A DNA stretch of 64,000 bases from Dipteronia dyeriana (taxonomy: Eukaryota; Streptophyta; Magnoliopsida; Sapindales; Sapindaceae): the NCBI GenBank assembly GCA_032871835.1, contig CM065295.1, positions 25,616,501 to 25,680,500 on the forward strand. The letters are read 5' to 3'. Shown in pieces: positions 10,736 through 22,063 of the stretch. How positions within the stretch are numbered: the stretch's first letter is position 1; every line of letters begins with the position of its first letter. The notes beneath the pieces were generated by a model that did not search any database, had not been told where the DNA came from, and worked only from the letters and a program-made list of their open reading frames with translations. Made by a program: the position numbers and the translations under genes.

Positions 10736-11156
10736 GGGTCGGGGTAGTCAAGGGATCCTAGGAGATGGCCTGAAGAGCTAACCTGTTAGTATACAAAGAT
10801 AAGAATGATGAACAGGTTTGCACTATAACACAGCCAAGTCAAAACAAAGAGCCACTGTCATTCAAGTTCGATCCAAGGGAAGAGCCGAATGAATCCAAAA
10901 CTGAACCGATCGAAGAAATTTTCTTGAAAGAAGATGAACCAGATAAGAGGATCAAGAACGGGGCCAACTTGGAAGGAAAAGTCAAACAAAGCCTCATTAA
11001 TCTACTCAAAGAAAACATGAATGCATTCGCTTGGTTCATGAAGACATGGTCGGGATAGATGCCGGAATAATATCTCACAATCTCACAGTAGACCCGAATG
11101 CAAAACCGGTGATACAAAAGAGAAAATTATTCAATCTCGAGAGAAGTTAGGCAATC

Positions 11157-11820
11157 AAACAGGAAGTAGAGAAGCTACTCGCTGTAGGGTCGATTAGAGA
11201 GGTGAACAACCCCCAATGGGTAGCTAATGTAGTCCTCGTCCAAAAGAAGAATGGACAATAGAGAATGTGCGTAGATTTCACAGATCTGAACAAGGCATGC
11301 CCAAAAGATAGTTTTCCACTTCTGAGGATAGATCAGTTGGTGGACGGTACATCAGGTCATGAGTTGCTTAGTTTCATGGACGCCTACTCGGGATATAACC
11401 AAATCTGGATGAACAAGGCCGACGAAGAAAAAGCAGTATTCACAACTAATCAGGGTTTGTACTGTTACACAGTAATGCCCTTTGGGTTAAAAAATGCAGG
11501 GGCAACATATCAAAGGCTGGTCAATAAAATCTTAGCACGACAAATAGAAAGAAACATGGAAGTGTACATTGATGACATGTTGACCAAGAGCATCACGGCA
11601 GACAAGCATACTTCAGACATGCGAGAAACATTTGATGTCTTGAGGAGATACCAAATGAAGCTAAATCCAAACAAATATTTATTCGGGGTTCCATCAAGAA
11701 GATTCCTGGGTTTTCAAGTTCAAAAAATAGGAATCGAAGTCAACCCCAAGAAGATCCAGGCCCTGCAGAATATGACTTCACCAAGGACACTCAAAGAAGT
11801 AAAGTGCCTAACATGATGCT
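11157..11820 (+). pseudogene. Reverse transcriptase of Tat-A
   Basis: The domain begins at EVEKLLAVGSIREVNNPQW, meets a stop just before MCVDFTDLNKACPKDSFPL (11265), and continues through FMDAYSGYNQI and VMPFGLKNAGATYQRLVN. The catalytic YIDDM lies near 11570, followed by the LNPNK...FLGF thumb segment. Catalytic Asp residues are present. It ends at TGA 11816, with the RNase H continuing in the next frame. RT copies element RNA into cDNA inside the particle. Confidence 0.92.
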
Positions 11821-11828
11821 TAGCTTCT

Positions 11829-12300
11829 TTGGGCATATTCATCTCAAAGGCCACGGATAGATGCGTACTCTTTTTTAAATTAATTAAAAAAGGGAAAGGA
11901 ATCGAATGGAATGAAGAGTGCGAGCAGACATTCTTAAAAATTAAAGAATACCTAGGGCAGGCTTTCATCCTTTCAAAACCTCAGATGGGAGAGACACTCC
12001 AACTGTACTTATCAATTACAGAACTAGCAGCAAGCTCAGTCCTAGTTAGAATAGAAGATGGAGTACAGAAGCCAGTGTACTATACCACCAAGGCACTTCT
12101 ACCAGCCGAGACCAGGTATTCACAGGCAGAAAAATGGCCTTAGCACTGGTTTCAACAGTAAGGAAGCTAAGACCATACTTTCAGGCTCATACAATCCAGG
12201 TTCTCATCGACTGCCCATTGAAACAGATTTTACAGAAGCCAGAGATTTCAGGGAGATTAACCAAATAGGCAATCGAGCTAAGTGAATTTGATATCCACTA
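11829..12300 (+). pseudogene. Degenerate Ty3-type RNase H (tether) of Tat-A
   Basis: YLSITELAASSVLVR stands where active Ty3 RNase H has a TDAS-type first Asp. VYYTTKAL and ETRYSQAEK follow, and then the frame breaks at 12143. In Tat elements this original RNase H is known to be degenerate, its job taken by a second RNase H downstream. The missing Asp is seen directly. Confidence 0.75.
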
Positions 12301-12330
12301 CATTCTAGGACATCTCTCAAAGGGAAAGCA

Positions 12331-12780
12331 ATGATAGATTTTATAGCAGAGTTCACAGAGCCGAACGTGGAAGCAAAAGAAATGTTGGGTAAAAACTTCC
12401 CATGGAAACTATATGTTGATGGCTCTTCAAACACTCATGCCAGCGGGGCAGGGATCGAAGTATGCACTCCAGAAGGAGATGATGTCGAATGTGCCATGAG
12501 GTTTGACTTCAAAGCAACCAACAATCAAGCCGAGTACGAGGCACTACTAGCCAAACTCAGAGTCTGCATAGCTCTCGGGGAAGATGAAGTCGAGATATTT
12601 AGCGATTCACAGGTAGTTGTCAACCAAGTCCTGGACGAGTACCAAGCCAAGGATAAAGGCATGATAGCCTACCGTGACATTGCAAAACAGCTCCTCCAGA
12701 AATTTAAGGAATATAAGATTGCCCAGATCCCGAGGAGGAGAATGAGAAGGCAGACGTATTGTCCAAACTAGCGTCAGCAA
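12331..12780 (+). pseudogene. Second (archaeal-type) RNase H of Tat-A
   Basis: WKLYVDGSS (first Asp), NNQAEYEALLAKLR (Glu) and IFSDSQVVVNQV (Asp) are intact. The last Asp region (KADVLSKLAS) is present but in a shifted frame near 12750. This additional RNase H after the degenerate one defines the Tat lineage. It would remove RNA from the RNA-DNA hybrid during reverse transcription. Confidence 0.88.
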
Positions 12781-12899
12781 CAACCACAATCAAGCCAAAG
12801 ACTATTCCGGTTGCACATCTCCTCAAACCGAGCATAGCTGAACCAAGAAACTTAGAAATTTCAGAAATCCAAACACCGTTAGACGGTTGAATGATTCAA

Positions 12900-14128
12900 C
12901 TAAAAAGGTTCCCGAAAGAAGGCGTGCTCCCGAAAGATCCTTTATAAGCAAAACATATCAGGTATAGATCAACAAGGTACACATTGGTTGGAGGAGAATT
13001 ATGCAGAAGGGGGTATTCCCGAACACTCCAAAGATATGTGTCAGAGGAGGAAGCATATATGATATTACAGGAAATCCATACAAGATTTTGCGAAAACCAC
13101 ACTGGGGGTAAAAGTTTAGCACACAAGGTACTCAGGCAAGGCTATTATTGGCCTACTCTATTCTCAGATGCACAACAATGTTCGGAAAGTTACAATACTT
13201 ACCAAAGGATTACTAATGACATCCGACAACCCCCTGAGCAACTCAGAAACGTCACATCCCCATGGCCTTTTTTCCATGTGGGGTTTGGATTTGATCGGCC
13301 CAATGCCAGCTGGGACAGGGGGGTGGAGCAAAGTATGCCATAGTAGCCGTTGAATATTTCGCAAAGTGGGTAGAAGCTGAAGCATTGGTGCATATCACAT
13401 AAGCAAACACCACAAATTTCATGAAAAAGAATATACTTTATAGGTTTGGTGTCCCTAACACTATAATCACTGACAACGGTACCCAGTTCGATAACCTGAA
13501 ATTCAGACAGTTGTGCAAAGAGTACCAAATTACAAATTACTATGCCACACCTGCCCACCCTCAAACAAATGGGCAGATTGAAGCAGTGAACAAAATCATC
13601 AAGCACACAATCAAAGCAAAGCTAGATGCCAAGAAAGGAAGCTGGGTTGAAAAGCTTCCCGAAGTATTATGGACATATCGGACAATAGCAAGAACGTCAA
13701 CAGGAGAGACTCCATTCACTTTAGCGTTTGGAACAGAAGTTGTTATCTCTATAGAAATGTCATATACGTCACCCCGGGTCAGGATATATGATGAAGATCA
13801 GAAATGTTGATATGCTATTAAAAAGTCTAGATGAGCTAGAAGAGAAAAGGGAGACATCCCGAATACAAAATATGGCATATCAGCAAAGAGTAGCTCGCCA
13901 CTATAACTCTCATGTTTGGGTCAGAAAATTCCAGCTAGGAGACCTGGTACTCAGGAAGGTGTCATTGAACACAAAAAAATAAAGTTGCAGGTTCCATGGT
14001 TGATAAGTGGGAAAGCCCGTACAAAGTCGAATGAGTAGCTGGCCATGGAGCGTATTGGATTGCACGACCCAATTGAGGGGTTTTACTCCGACCATGCAAT
14101 GCCCAATATCTAAAGATTTTATATCCTT
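12900..14128 (+). pseudogene. Integrase of Tat-A
   Basis: The N-terminal zinc region survives in part (EIHTRFCENHTGGKSLA, then GYYWPTLFSDA). The catalytic core carries WGLDLIGPMP (Asp), IITDNGTQFD (Asp) and HPQTNGQIEAVNK (Glu), split between frames at 13340-13421. The C-terminal part shows FQLGDLVLRKVSLNTK near 13935 and a decayed continuation to about 14128. No chromodomain is visible, as usual for Tat. It would insert cDNA into chromosomal DNA. Confidence 0.88.
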
Positions 14129-14599
14129 AAATAAATTTATTTTTTTGTTCTTTTTTGACAATTTTAGTTAGGTTAAATATTAGCTGTGGAATTTAAAACT
14201 TTGTTGATTTTGCAGTTATGAATAAAAAATCAAACTCGGGATTTTCGAAAGATAAAAGCATCAAACTCAGGATTTCCAAAAGAAAGCATATGATAATAAG
14301 AACATATGGAAGACAAGTATGATAATAAGAACATGCAAATAGAATACTCGGGATTATTAATTCCTGAATGGGCGGAGAAGCTAGAAGGAGCATGTACGCT
14401 ATCTGGAAAAATTTCGATGAAATGCGTAGCTATGTTAAGCGATTCAAAAAGCTTAACGATTTGGTAAACCCTTGTGCATGAAAAATGGAGAGACATCCTC
14501 GGTAATGCGTAAGGACTCGAACATATGATCATGGTGAGCCTTGATGTAATGTTCGGGTAGCAACCGTGTATGAAACACAAGTATAAACCTACTTGCCTG

Positions 14600-14850
14600 T
14601 TTTAAGATGGCTCGGTTAATAAAACTAGATAGTGTAATAAGATACTTGGCATTAAAATTATTCGGGTGACAACCGGTTTAATAAGATACTCGGTTAAGTT
14701 GCCCGAACATCAGAATTGGCCAGTTTAATAAGATACTTGACATTATTCGGGTGACAACCAGTTTAATAAGATACTCAGTTCAGTTACCCGAACGTCAGAA
14801 ATAGCTGGTTTAATAAGATACTCAGCAACCATAAATAGTCAAGTTAAAAA
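14600..14850. repeat. 85-bp tandem repeat in the Tat-A 3' region
   Basis: TTCGGGTGACAACC followed by GTTTAATAAGATACTC occurs at 14661 and 14746. A partial unit lies before and a third, with AATAGCTGGTTTAATAAG, follows. It sits between integrase and the antisense ORF. Nearby, 14221-14330 has shorter duplicated phrases (ATCAAACTC.GGATTT and GATAATAAGAACAT). Confidence 0.75.
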
Positions 14851-15481
14851 AATTTCGCGAGCAATGAAATCAAACCACTAGGTTCAGAAAAGCTACTCGG
14901 AATTTTATTGATCTTTCAAAAGAATGGTTACAAAGTTCTTTCACAAAAGAATTGTTACAAAGAATTCTTTACAAAGAATTGTTAATCTACAAAAAATCCT
15001 ATTTACAAAAATCAGGATTGTGAGGATTTGGAGCTCTTGCCAATACTCGGGTCAGACACCATCTCATATTCACGAAGCAAACTTTCATTAGAAAGCCAAT
15101 CAATTGTGTCAACTGAATCATCCATCCATTGGTTGTAATCTTCTTATGAGATCGACCCAATATCAGGCACCACACCCTCCACGACCGACTCCTGATTAGA
15201 GTAAAATGTCGAGAGGGAGTGCTCGGATGGAACCTCCAAATGCATAGGATGGGGCACTTTGCCTCGGCTACGGCAGTAAGCTATCCACTCCTTCATATGA
15301 GTCCAAAAAGATTCCAAGGATCGGTCCACATGATGTTTGATCGACAACTCCCAGTTGGTTCGGCCTTCTCAGTCGCCCTATTCTTAACTTTGAAGAACTC
15401 GCCAGTTGAAACTAGCCCTCGCTAAAACTCCTGAAGTAGAAGGGCGTCATAGGCAGGGAATTTTTTAAAATGATTAACCCT

Positions 15482-17857
15482 CTAGACTTCAAGTTCCAAC
15501 CAAGCCTCTTTAGATAAGGATTCGACTGTTAGAGCTTGACGTTCCAAGTACTCGATCTTCTGTTCATATGCTGACTTGGACTGCTCCGCTTCCTGCTCGG
15601 CCTTGAGCATTGATTCTTGGGCAGAAGACAATAAGTTTTGAAGTGATGTAGCATTCTCTTCTGTCAAATAAATCCTCACCTCGGCCTCCATCTGCTTCGC
15701 TAGACAGTGGTCTGTAAAAACTTGGGCAGAATCAACCTCTTGCTGATAAGTCGATTCGACCCGAGCACGGCTATCCTCACTTTTCTTCAACTGAGCCTCG
15801 AGATGCTTTATTTTATCATCTTGATGTTGCTGCGTCTGAACCAGCTCAGCAAACTCGGCCACCATCTACAAAAAAAAAAGTTTAAATTAAAAATTTGGAG
15901 AACAAACAACAATTGAAAAGGTTAAAGGATAATTTACATAAGATGCACCATCAAAGACGTTCTGAAGATGGTATGACAGGGAGCCATCCTGAAAACAACT
16001 CCAGCGGTCTTCCCAGATGAAAGCCCGACCGGATGACATCTCTCGCAGTATATCCCAGGGAGAAGGATATGAAGGAACCTCCGAGGGTTCAACCACTTGA
16101 TCTTCAACCTCAAGGAGAGGGGAACCCCTGTTCAGCTCTGGAGTCTCTGCATCCGCTGATTCTCTAACTTCAACGCTCGGGGGAATCTCAGCCACAATAT
16201 CTTCATCGTTGAAGTTGATAAATGAGACCACCCGAGGGACTTTGTGAGGGTGAGTTAGAGAGCTGATTGCCTTCCACTTCTCACCCCGGGAACAGTGGAA
16301 GCTGAGATCAGTTGCGGGATCTTCCTGAGCATCATCCCGGAAGGACTCAAAAAAGTCAGGACCTGAAGGTGCTTGGCTCGAGGAGGTGTTACCTCCATCT
16401 CCGGCATCTGACCGTACAGCCAGTCCTTCACCAAGACCCTCACTATGCCTCTCCTCATCATCGGGCAGCTGAGTATCTGTGGGGCAACTCGGACAGCTAG
16501 TCTCCCCAGCGGTCGGCAGAACAGCATCCTCGGAGACGTATTCGGGGATTTGCTCCTCAGCCGCATCAGTTTCCTCATTAGACTCAGGCGGGGCGATACC
16601 ATCATTGCTCTGACAGAAAGCTTCTTTTCAGCTCACCTGAAGAATCGACTTCGCTTGACGAGCCTGAAGATAGCAGACGATATCCGTATCGTACACTTAG
16701 AAGAAAAGAGGAGCCGTGTCAGAATGCAAAAAGCAAAAAATAACAATGAAAAGAAAGGTTGTAAAAATCACTTACATTGCTTGCGGTAGCCCGAAATCTG
16801 TTTAAAGAAGTCGAGCTCAATCATCTTTGCTTCAGTAAAAAGATAAGTCTTGCTCCTTTTCTCCAAAGTGCGAACTGTTGCCCGAGCAAGTCTGGTCAGC
16901 TTAGTATCGTTATAGACAATTTTCTTCTTGTTCCATATCTCGGGGGAACAGAAAAAACGAGGGACTTTCAACACTGCCCGAATATCCCCAGATCTGAGGG
17001 GGACTTCAATCCCAAGACTCTCTCTCCAGTGAAAAACCAACTGTTCTTCTAGAACTTATTGGATGTAGGGAACCCCCATGCAAAACCCCTCTTTTTGGGG
17101 TCATCGAAGATATCAACTCCTTGATTCACCTTTGTCCCCTCGAGGACCCAACAGTATGGCGAATTAGACATGAGGAAGTAAGTCCCTGTCTTACTAGACT
17201 GCCTCAGCGTGAAGAAGTGCCTGATTTCACTAGGGGAAGGTGGCGACAAGTTCATCTGGCTGTACATGTTCTATATGCACATCAAAACTTTATAGCTGTT
17301 CACTGCCAGTTGAGCCGGAGCAATCCCTGCTTCAGCCAGAAACCAGGCAATGAATGGCTGAAGAGGGAGAGTGACGCTGCAACAGAGCATGGATCCATAG
17401 ATCGCCACCATGCTCGGAGGAGGATTCCACGCGGCTCTATCACCCCGAATTGGGCAGATCAATTCGGGTCGGAGTCAAACCCACTCGGCCAGTCAGCAGA
17501 GAAAATGAGACAAGACGCTCTGAACATCTTTTCAACATCGTTCTCGTTGACAGTTTGCTACCTAATCCGAACGCTGCTCGAGCTGTGCTTGTGAACTTCA
17601 CTTCTACTTTGATGTTTTTCCATCCTTCGAAGAGGTACACTGTGATCAGAAACTTCAGAATCAGAACTAGATGAAGAACTGGATACAGAAAATTGAACAT
17701 CAGGGTGAAGCCTAGAAACATCGACTTCTAAAAATGGAGGCTCATCAGTAGAGATTTCACCCAATAATCTTCTAATGCAGGAAACCAATTGAAAATCCCC
17801 ACAATCTAATGTATCAAGAGAAATATTAAAAAGTCGATGACAGGAAGACGGATCCAT
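15482..17857 (-). pseudogene. Antisense ORF of Tat-A (function unknown)
   Basis: The reading starts at ATG 17857 (MDPSSCHRLFNISLDTLD) and runs leftward. Pieces include a serine-rich segment, IAWFLAEAGIAPAQLAVNS near 17340 and FFTLRQSSKTGTYFLMSNS near 17200. Next come WGIEVPLRSGDIR-type text near 17000, an acidic segment at 15887-16231, and a C-terminal coiled coil with Gln/Glu/Lys heptads (15482-15865). A possible intron (AG...GT borders flanking 15870-15945) precedes the coiled coil. Tat elements such as Grande and Retand carry an antisense ORF in this position; its role is not established. Frame changes and stops mark decay. Confidence 0.7.
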
Positions 17858-18344
17858 TAAAACTAACCTTGAATAAAGAGCTGGTGCAAAATCTTCTACG
17901 GAGAGGTGGAGTTTTTATGCATAAAGAAATATGGGTTTGAGAAATTTTTTCTGCTAGAAATTTTTAAGAATGAACCAACGATGTCTCTCAGTGAAGAATG
18001 TAAAGAGATGATAGCACGAAACCCTAAGATCTCAAGGCGAGAAAAAAATGATGATGAGGTTTGATGATGTAGGCAGCGCACGGGGAAACGCATAGGTCGT
18101 TTCTCATAAATGATATCAAAAAAAGAAAATATAAGGGACACGTGTCAAAAATAGAACTGGCTTTCGCTTCAAAACTCCAAAACGTCGTCATCATTAAAGA
18201 TCTCACGTGAGGAGACAAATCGAATTTGCAGGGTAACCATTAAGACACGACATTATGACAAGACATTTACTCGGGCATTGAAAAGATATTGAAAAAATAA
18301 TTAAAATAATTTTTCCCGAACTAAAACCCTGTTCAACAAAAATA

Positions 18345-18358
18345 TTTTAAGGGGGTAT
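18345..18358 (+). other. Polypurine tract of Tat-A
   Basis: TTTTAAGGGGG followed by TAT sits immediately before the 3' LTR, which starts TGTCATATG at 18359. Confidence 0.75.
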
Positions 18359-19223
18359 TGTCATATGTGAATTTTATCATGCGTATAGGTCATCAACAAA
18401 GAGGATAAATTGCCAGGTGGATATCTGAATAGGCATCAACGAAGAAGAGAAAACCCGAGTAAACAGATATTGAACAAAACATACTCAGGGTCAATCAACG
18501 TTATATCCTACTCAGGATTAATTAATGACACTCGGAGCTAGCTAAATGATGTTTTCACTCTGGATCAAATGACGTTACTCGGGACCAGCGGGTATTGTCC
18601 TTACTCGAGACAAACATGAGGAAAACTGAATAAAAGCCTAGCGCATAGCTCACGTGGATCAAGTCATTAAAATGCACGAAGATATCCATATCAAAAAGGA
18701 ATCCCAATAAGAACAGAATATTAAACAGGAAAGGTTCTCAATCAGGCAACAACTTTATTTCTTCAAAAAGACTACGCTCTTATAAGGAAATAAGTCCTAA
18801 TTGAACAACATTATTAGAGTCTCATTCGATCTCAATACAAGACTCTGAAACAGGAAAGAAGACAATCAGATTCAAGCAAGAAAATAATCATAATCAAATA
18901 CAAAGATCTTCTATTACTTGTACAAAGCATATTAGGGTTCTATAAACATATAAATAGACCCATAATCTCACCCAAATAAAGATATACATCAATCATAGAA
19001 AAATACAGAGAGAAAAAAGAGAGATCGTGAGCTTGTAATACTATAATTTCATAGTGGATTTTGGCTTGGTTGATCATTCAACCACCCGTGGACGTTTCTC
19101 TGTCATTGGAGTTTTACCACGTAAAAAACTCGCGTCTATTTATTTTCTCCTTCTCTTTCTCTTTGAAATCACAACTTAAATCCAATCCTTGTTGGCTTTT
19201 CTCATACGTCCAGAAATCAACGT

Positions 19224-19228
<5 letters not shown>
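18359..19228 (+). repeat. 3' LTR of Tat-A
   Basis: It begins TGTCATATGTGAATTTTATC and ends ACGTCAACA, right before a TA microsatellite. It pairs with 7552-8424 throughout, with small differences including single-base gaps. Confidence 0.93.

Positions 19229-19284
<56 letters not shown>
19229..19284. repeat. (TA)n microsatellite at the Tat-A insertion point
   Basis: About 28 TA units directly follow the 3' LTR. A short (TA)5 precedes the 5' LTR, so Tat-A either landed in a TA tract or the tract grew after insertion. Confidence 0.95.
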
Positions 19285-19288
<4 letters not shown>

Positions 19289-20201
19289 CAGAATAATCCC
19301 TGAAGGATTTAAAATGCCAGAAGCATATAATTAAAATTCTTGTAACTTATGTTCAATAAAGTTATAACAAGTTTTATATGTTTTGAAACAATTTAGAATA
19401 ATGTGATATGATTGTTTTAGAGAAAACATCATAAAATGAGTATATAAATTAAAGTTCCTATATGTCTCATGTGTATTTATAATGACATCAGAATCCGAAT
19501 TTGCAATTGAAGCAATATATGTCAATTGCATGAATTTAATTGGAACTTTTGAAAAGTTTCTAAAACTACTGAATATTTGAAACGATAATTTGAGATGAAA
19601 GTTTTAGGGAAAAAATATATTGTTTAAGCCTGAAGATCGAGCATATTTTAAATGGATTACTTGTTTCAGTCTCAATATGGATGCGTCTTATTATTTGACC
19701 ATCCTTTTGATTGTTTGATTTTTTGATTTTTTGATCTTAAGAAAAATCTATTTCGATATAAGATAATGATGAAATGATACTTAGTCAAGAAGTACTATAT
19801 TTTATTGGTGTTGTATTATACTTAGCACGATGCATGCGTTCCTTATCTCAATATATGAAGATGATGTTACTTGTATTTCACAAATCGGAGGAGGATACAT
19901 CAAGGGAGACAGAACCAATCACATATCACCAAAGTTCTTCCATAGTCATGAACTTCAAGAAAGTCGACAAATTAATCTCTTATTTACGAAGACCTTACCG
20001 ACGATAAAATTAGAGAAATTGATATATGACATTGGGATGCGTCAACTTAACAAACTACAAAATTAAGAATGAAGCTCTTTTCAGGGGGAGAACATTCTTC
20101 ATTTTGGACATTTGTACATTGTACTCTTTTTCCCTTGATCATATTTTGTCCCACTGGGTTTTTTTTTATAAGGTTTTTAATAAAACAATATTTAAGCACG
20201 T

Positions 20202-20248
<47 letters not shown>

Positions 20249-20292
20249 AATCTCACGAATTATTATCTATGTGTTGTACGTGCAAGGGGGAA
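19285..20292 (+). pseudogene. Right half of the split copia: RT remnant and RNase H end
   Basis: IPEGFKMPEAYN opens at about 19293, and decayed RT text continues to about 19690. A deletion then leads to the RNase H end at 19830-20066, with YEDDVTCISQIGGGYIKGD, PKFFHSHELQ and FTKTLPT. The last segment matches the end of the copia at 48829-49080. The spacer to the LTR holds TGTACTCTTTTTCCCTT and CCCACTGGGTTTT, also shared with that copia, and a (TA)n tract at 20204-20246. Confidence 0.8.
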
Positions 20293-20520
20293 TGTTATGA
20301 AATAATTGACTTTCACCACCTAGAGAATAATTTGTAATTAATTCTCTTGATCTTATTTCCTATTTCATTGTAGATTAAATTCTATGTATGCTAATATATA
20401 GGCTTATTGTGTAAGCATTCAAAATAAACAGATAAATAAATTTATAGAATTGATTTCCTCTCATTCTTCTCTCCTGGTTAGTATTATTACTTTATATATT
20501 TTATGATTTGATTTATAACA
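20293..20520 (+). repeat. 3' LTR of the split copia (228 bp)
   Basis: The tract GCAAGGGGGAA precedes TGTTATGAAATAATTGAC, and the LTR ends GATTTATAACA. The ends form the inverted repeat TGTTAT/ATAACA. A 228-bp LTR is short even for plant copia. Confidence 0.75.
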
Positions 20521-20566
20521 ATTATTATATTTTTATAGAATTTTTATTATTGGTTTTTAAGATACA

Positions 20567-20636
<70 letters not shown>
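20567..20636. repeat. (TTA)n microsatellite
   Basis: More than twenty uninterrupted TTA units. The following 250 bases hold nothing recognisable. Confidence 0.95.
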
Positions 20637-20637
<1 letters not shown>

Positions 20638-20887
20638 ACAATTTTTTATTATTATTTTATTAATATAATTATTTTCAGGTTTTGTAAAAAAATAATATTA
20701 TTTTAAGGTTTTTTTCCATTGGACATATTTACATTTTGTTTTTACATGCCATTTTAATTATTTGTTGTTTCACAAGTGTCCGCATATTTGTGGATCCAAT
20801 GCACGAAGACTTAAAGGCCCTTACATCTATCAATTTTGATTGATGGAAGGACTAAAGTGATAAGGTTTAGAATAAGAAGAGACTATA

Positions 20888-21397
20888 ATGATGAATATAG
20901 TAAAGACATCTATAAAACTGATAAACGAAAAAAGTTGGGACTTTAATGAAATTCTACATTATGAGAGTAGGCCGAAGATATATATGGGTGGCCTTATTGC
21001 CACTAAAGATAGAATGACCAGTTATCTTCCAGCCTACCACTACATTGTGGTGGTACCACTAATTTCCCCTAGGATGACTATGAGAGAAGAAAGTTTTTCT
21101 GCTGACTGCCATGATATGTGTCCTGAGTATCTGCAGAGATACAGAGCTCAGAAATACTACATCAACATTACTCTAGTCAGACCAAAGTTAATCGGTCAGA
21201 CTCCTCACATGTCAATTTTCATCAGAGATCAGCATGTCTGGTTCAATAATTCAATACCTTGGGTTTTCTTTAGCCCAGAAACTGATGACTATCTGAAAGA
21301 AGTTCAAGAGCAAGAGATTTTAAGGCTAGAAGACCCTCTTCTAGAAGAAGAAGACTATGAGTTAGATGAAGAGGCTATCCATAATCTGGACGCCTGA
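20888..21397 (+). CDS. Unidentified 169-residue ORF, probably an endogenous pararetrovirus ORF
   Basis: A long open frame for this AT-rich area, starting MMNIVKTSIKLINE and ending in an acidic tail (LLEEEDYELDEEAI). No transmembrane segment or catalytic motif is evident. It is followed directly by a region that looks like a caulimovirid promoter and poly(A) module, and the neighbouring minus-strand sequence is caulimovirid RT/RNase H. I infer it is the terminal small ORF of the same virus, or its C-terminal part; this is not shown by homology. The start is the first ATG and may be arbitrary if the N-terminus was lost in the rearrangement. Confidence 0.5.
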   Translation: MMNIVKTSIKLINEKSWDFNEILHYESRPKIYMGGLIATKDRMTSYLPAYHYIVVVPLISPRMTMREESFSADCHDMCPEYLQRYRAQKYYINITLVRPKLIGQTPHMSIFIRDQHVWFNNSIPWVFFSPETDDYLKEVQEQEILRLEDPLLEEEDYELDEEAIHNLDA

Positions 21398-21559
21398 TGG
21401 TGACAAAAGTGTCGGTAGAACAAGCCAAGTATAGCATAGTCAGCATTATCAAGAACAGTATAAAGTCTGCATTGTTAAAGGTTGAAAGTTTGCATTATTA
21501 GAAGAAAACAGAAGCTTTACTGTTTATGTCGGCAGAATCTTTTCTTCTTATCTTGACTT

Positions 21560-21730
21560 TGTAAATTATTGTCGGCCAGTTGCTTAGGCCTTTGCTTTTT
21601 TTCTTCTATAAGTAGTGTCTATGTCTTTGTAATTATCATCGATCATCATATGCAAACACCTCTCAAAAAACACCTCTAAGCAAACACTTTCTGCTTTTCA
21701 TGTATCATATTTCCCAAGATCAATAAAGCC
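21560..21730 (+). promoter_or_regulatory. Pararetrovirus-type promoter with downstream poly(A) signal
   Basis: TATAAG at 21607-21612 lies in a pyrimidine-rich context (TTTTTTCTTCTATAAGTAG). AATAAA follows at 21722-21727, 115 bases downstream. Between them is a direct repeat around AAACACCTCT. A promoter closely followed by its own poly(A) signal is how caulimovirids make a terminally redundant transcript. Activity is not known. Confidence 0.55.
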
Positions 21731-21734
21731 TGTG

Positions 21735-22060
21735 AATATTCAGTAAGTATCTTGTATATCTTCATTGTTATTTTCAAGTTATTTATCAGCTTTAACACCA
21801 AAGAAGTCTAGCTAGGTTAACGAAAGCTGGAAGAGGCTATTAAATTTATATAGTAACGAGGTCCATGGAACTTTGTTAAGAGTTATTGTTCTAATCATAC
21901 TTTAATTATGTCTAGTAAGGTTCTTGTTTTTATATGAAACAAAAATTGTTTTCTGAAAAAAAACTCTCTGGTAGCCTTGTGTAAGTCCTAGTGAAAAGCA
22001 GTAGAAGGCTTTGAGAAGATTTTGAAACCCATTTTGAATCTGTAGAAACCATGAGAACAA
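21735..22060 (+). other. Probable pararetrovirus leader segment
   Basis: Non-coding, with several short upstream ATGs. It follows the promoter module and ends where the minus-strand viral coding sequence begins (22064). No convincing complement to initiator tRNA-Met was found, so the minus-strand primer site is lost or not in this piece. Confidence 0.4.
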
Positions 22061-22063
22061 AAA

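Larger units (their letters stand above)
7552..19228 (+). mobile_element. Tat-A: full-length Tat-type Ty3/gypsy LTR retrotransposon
   Basis: Two LTRs of about 870 bp bracket a primer-binding site, gag, protease, RT, degenerate RNase H, second RNase H, integrase, an 85-bp tandem array, an antisense ORF and a polypurine tract, in that order. The dual RNase H and the antisense ORF are hallmarks of the Tat lineage. Flanking pentamers are TATAT on both sides (7547-7551 and 19229-19233), although they lie in a TA-rich tract. The element is inserted in the RT region of an older copia. Stops and frameshifts in every ORF show that it is not autonomous. Confidence 0.92.

Noticed and set aside
21940..22000. 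Initiator tRNA-Met primer site in the viral leader (TCTCTGGTAGCC)
   Set aside because: Only a few bases match the expected complement, not enough to call.
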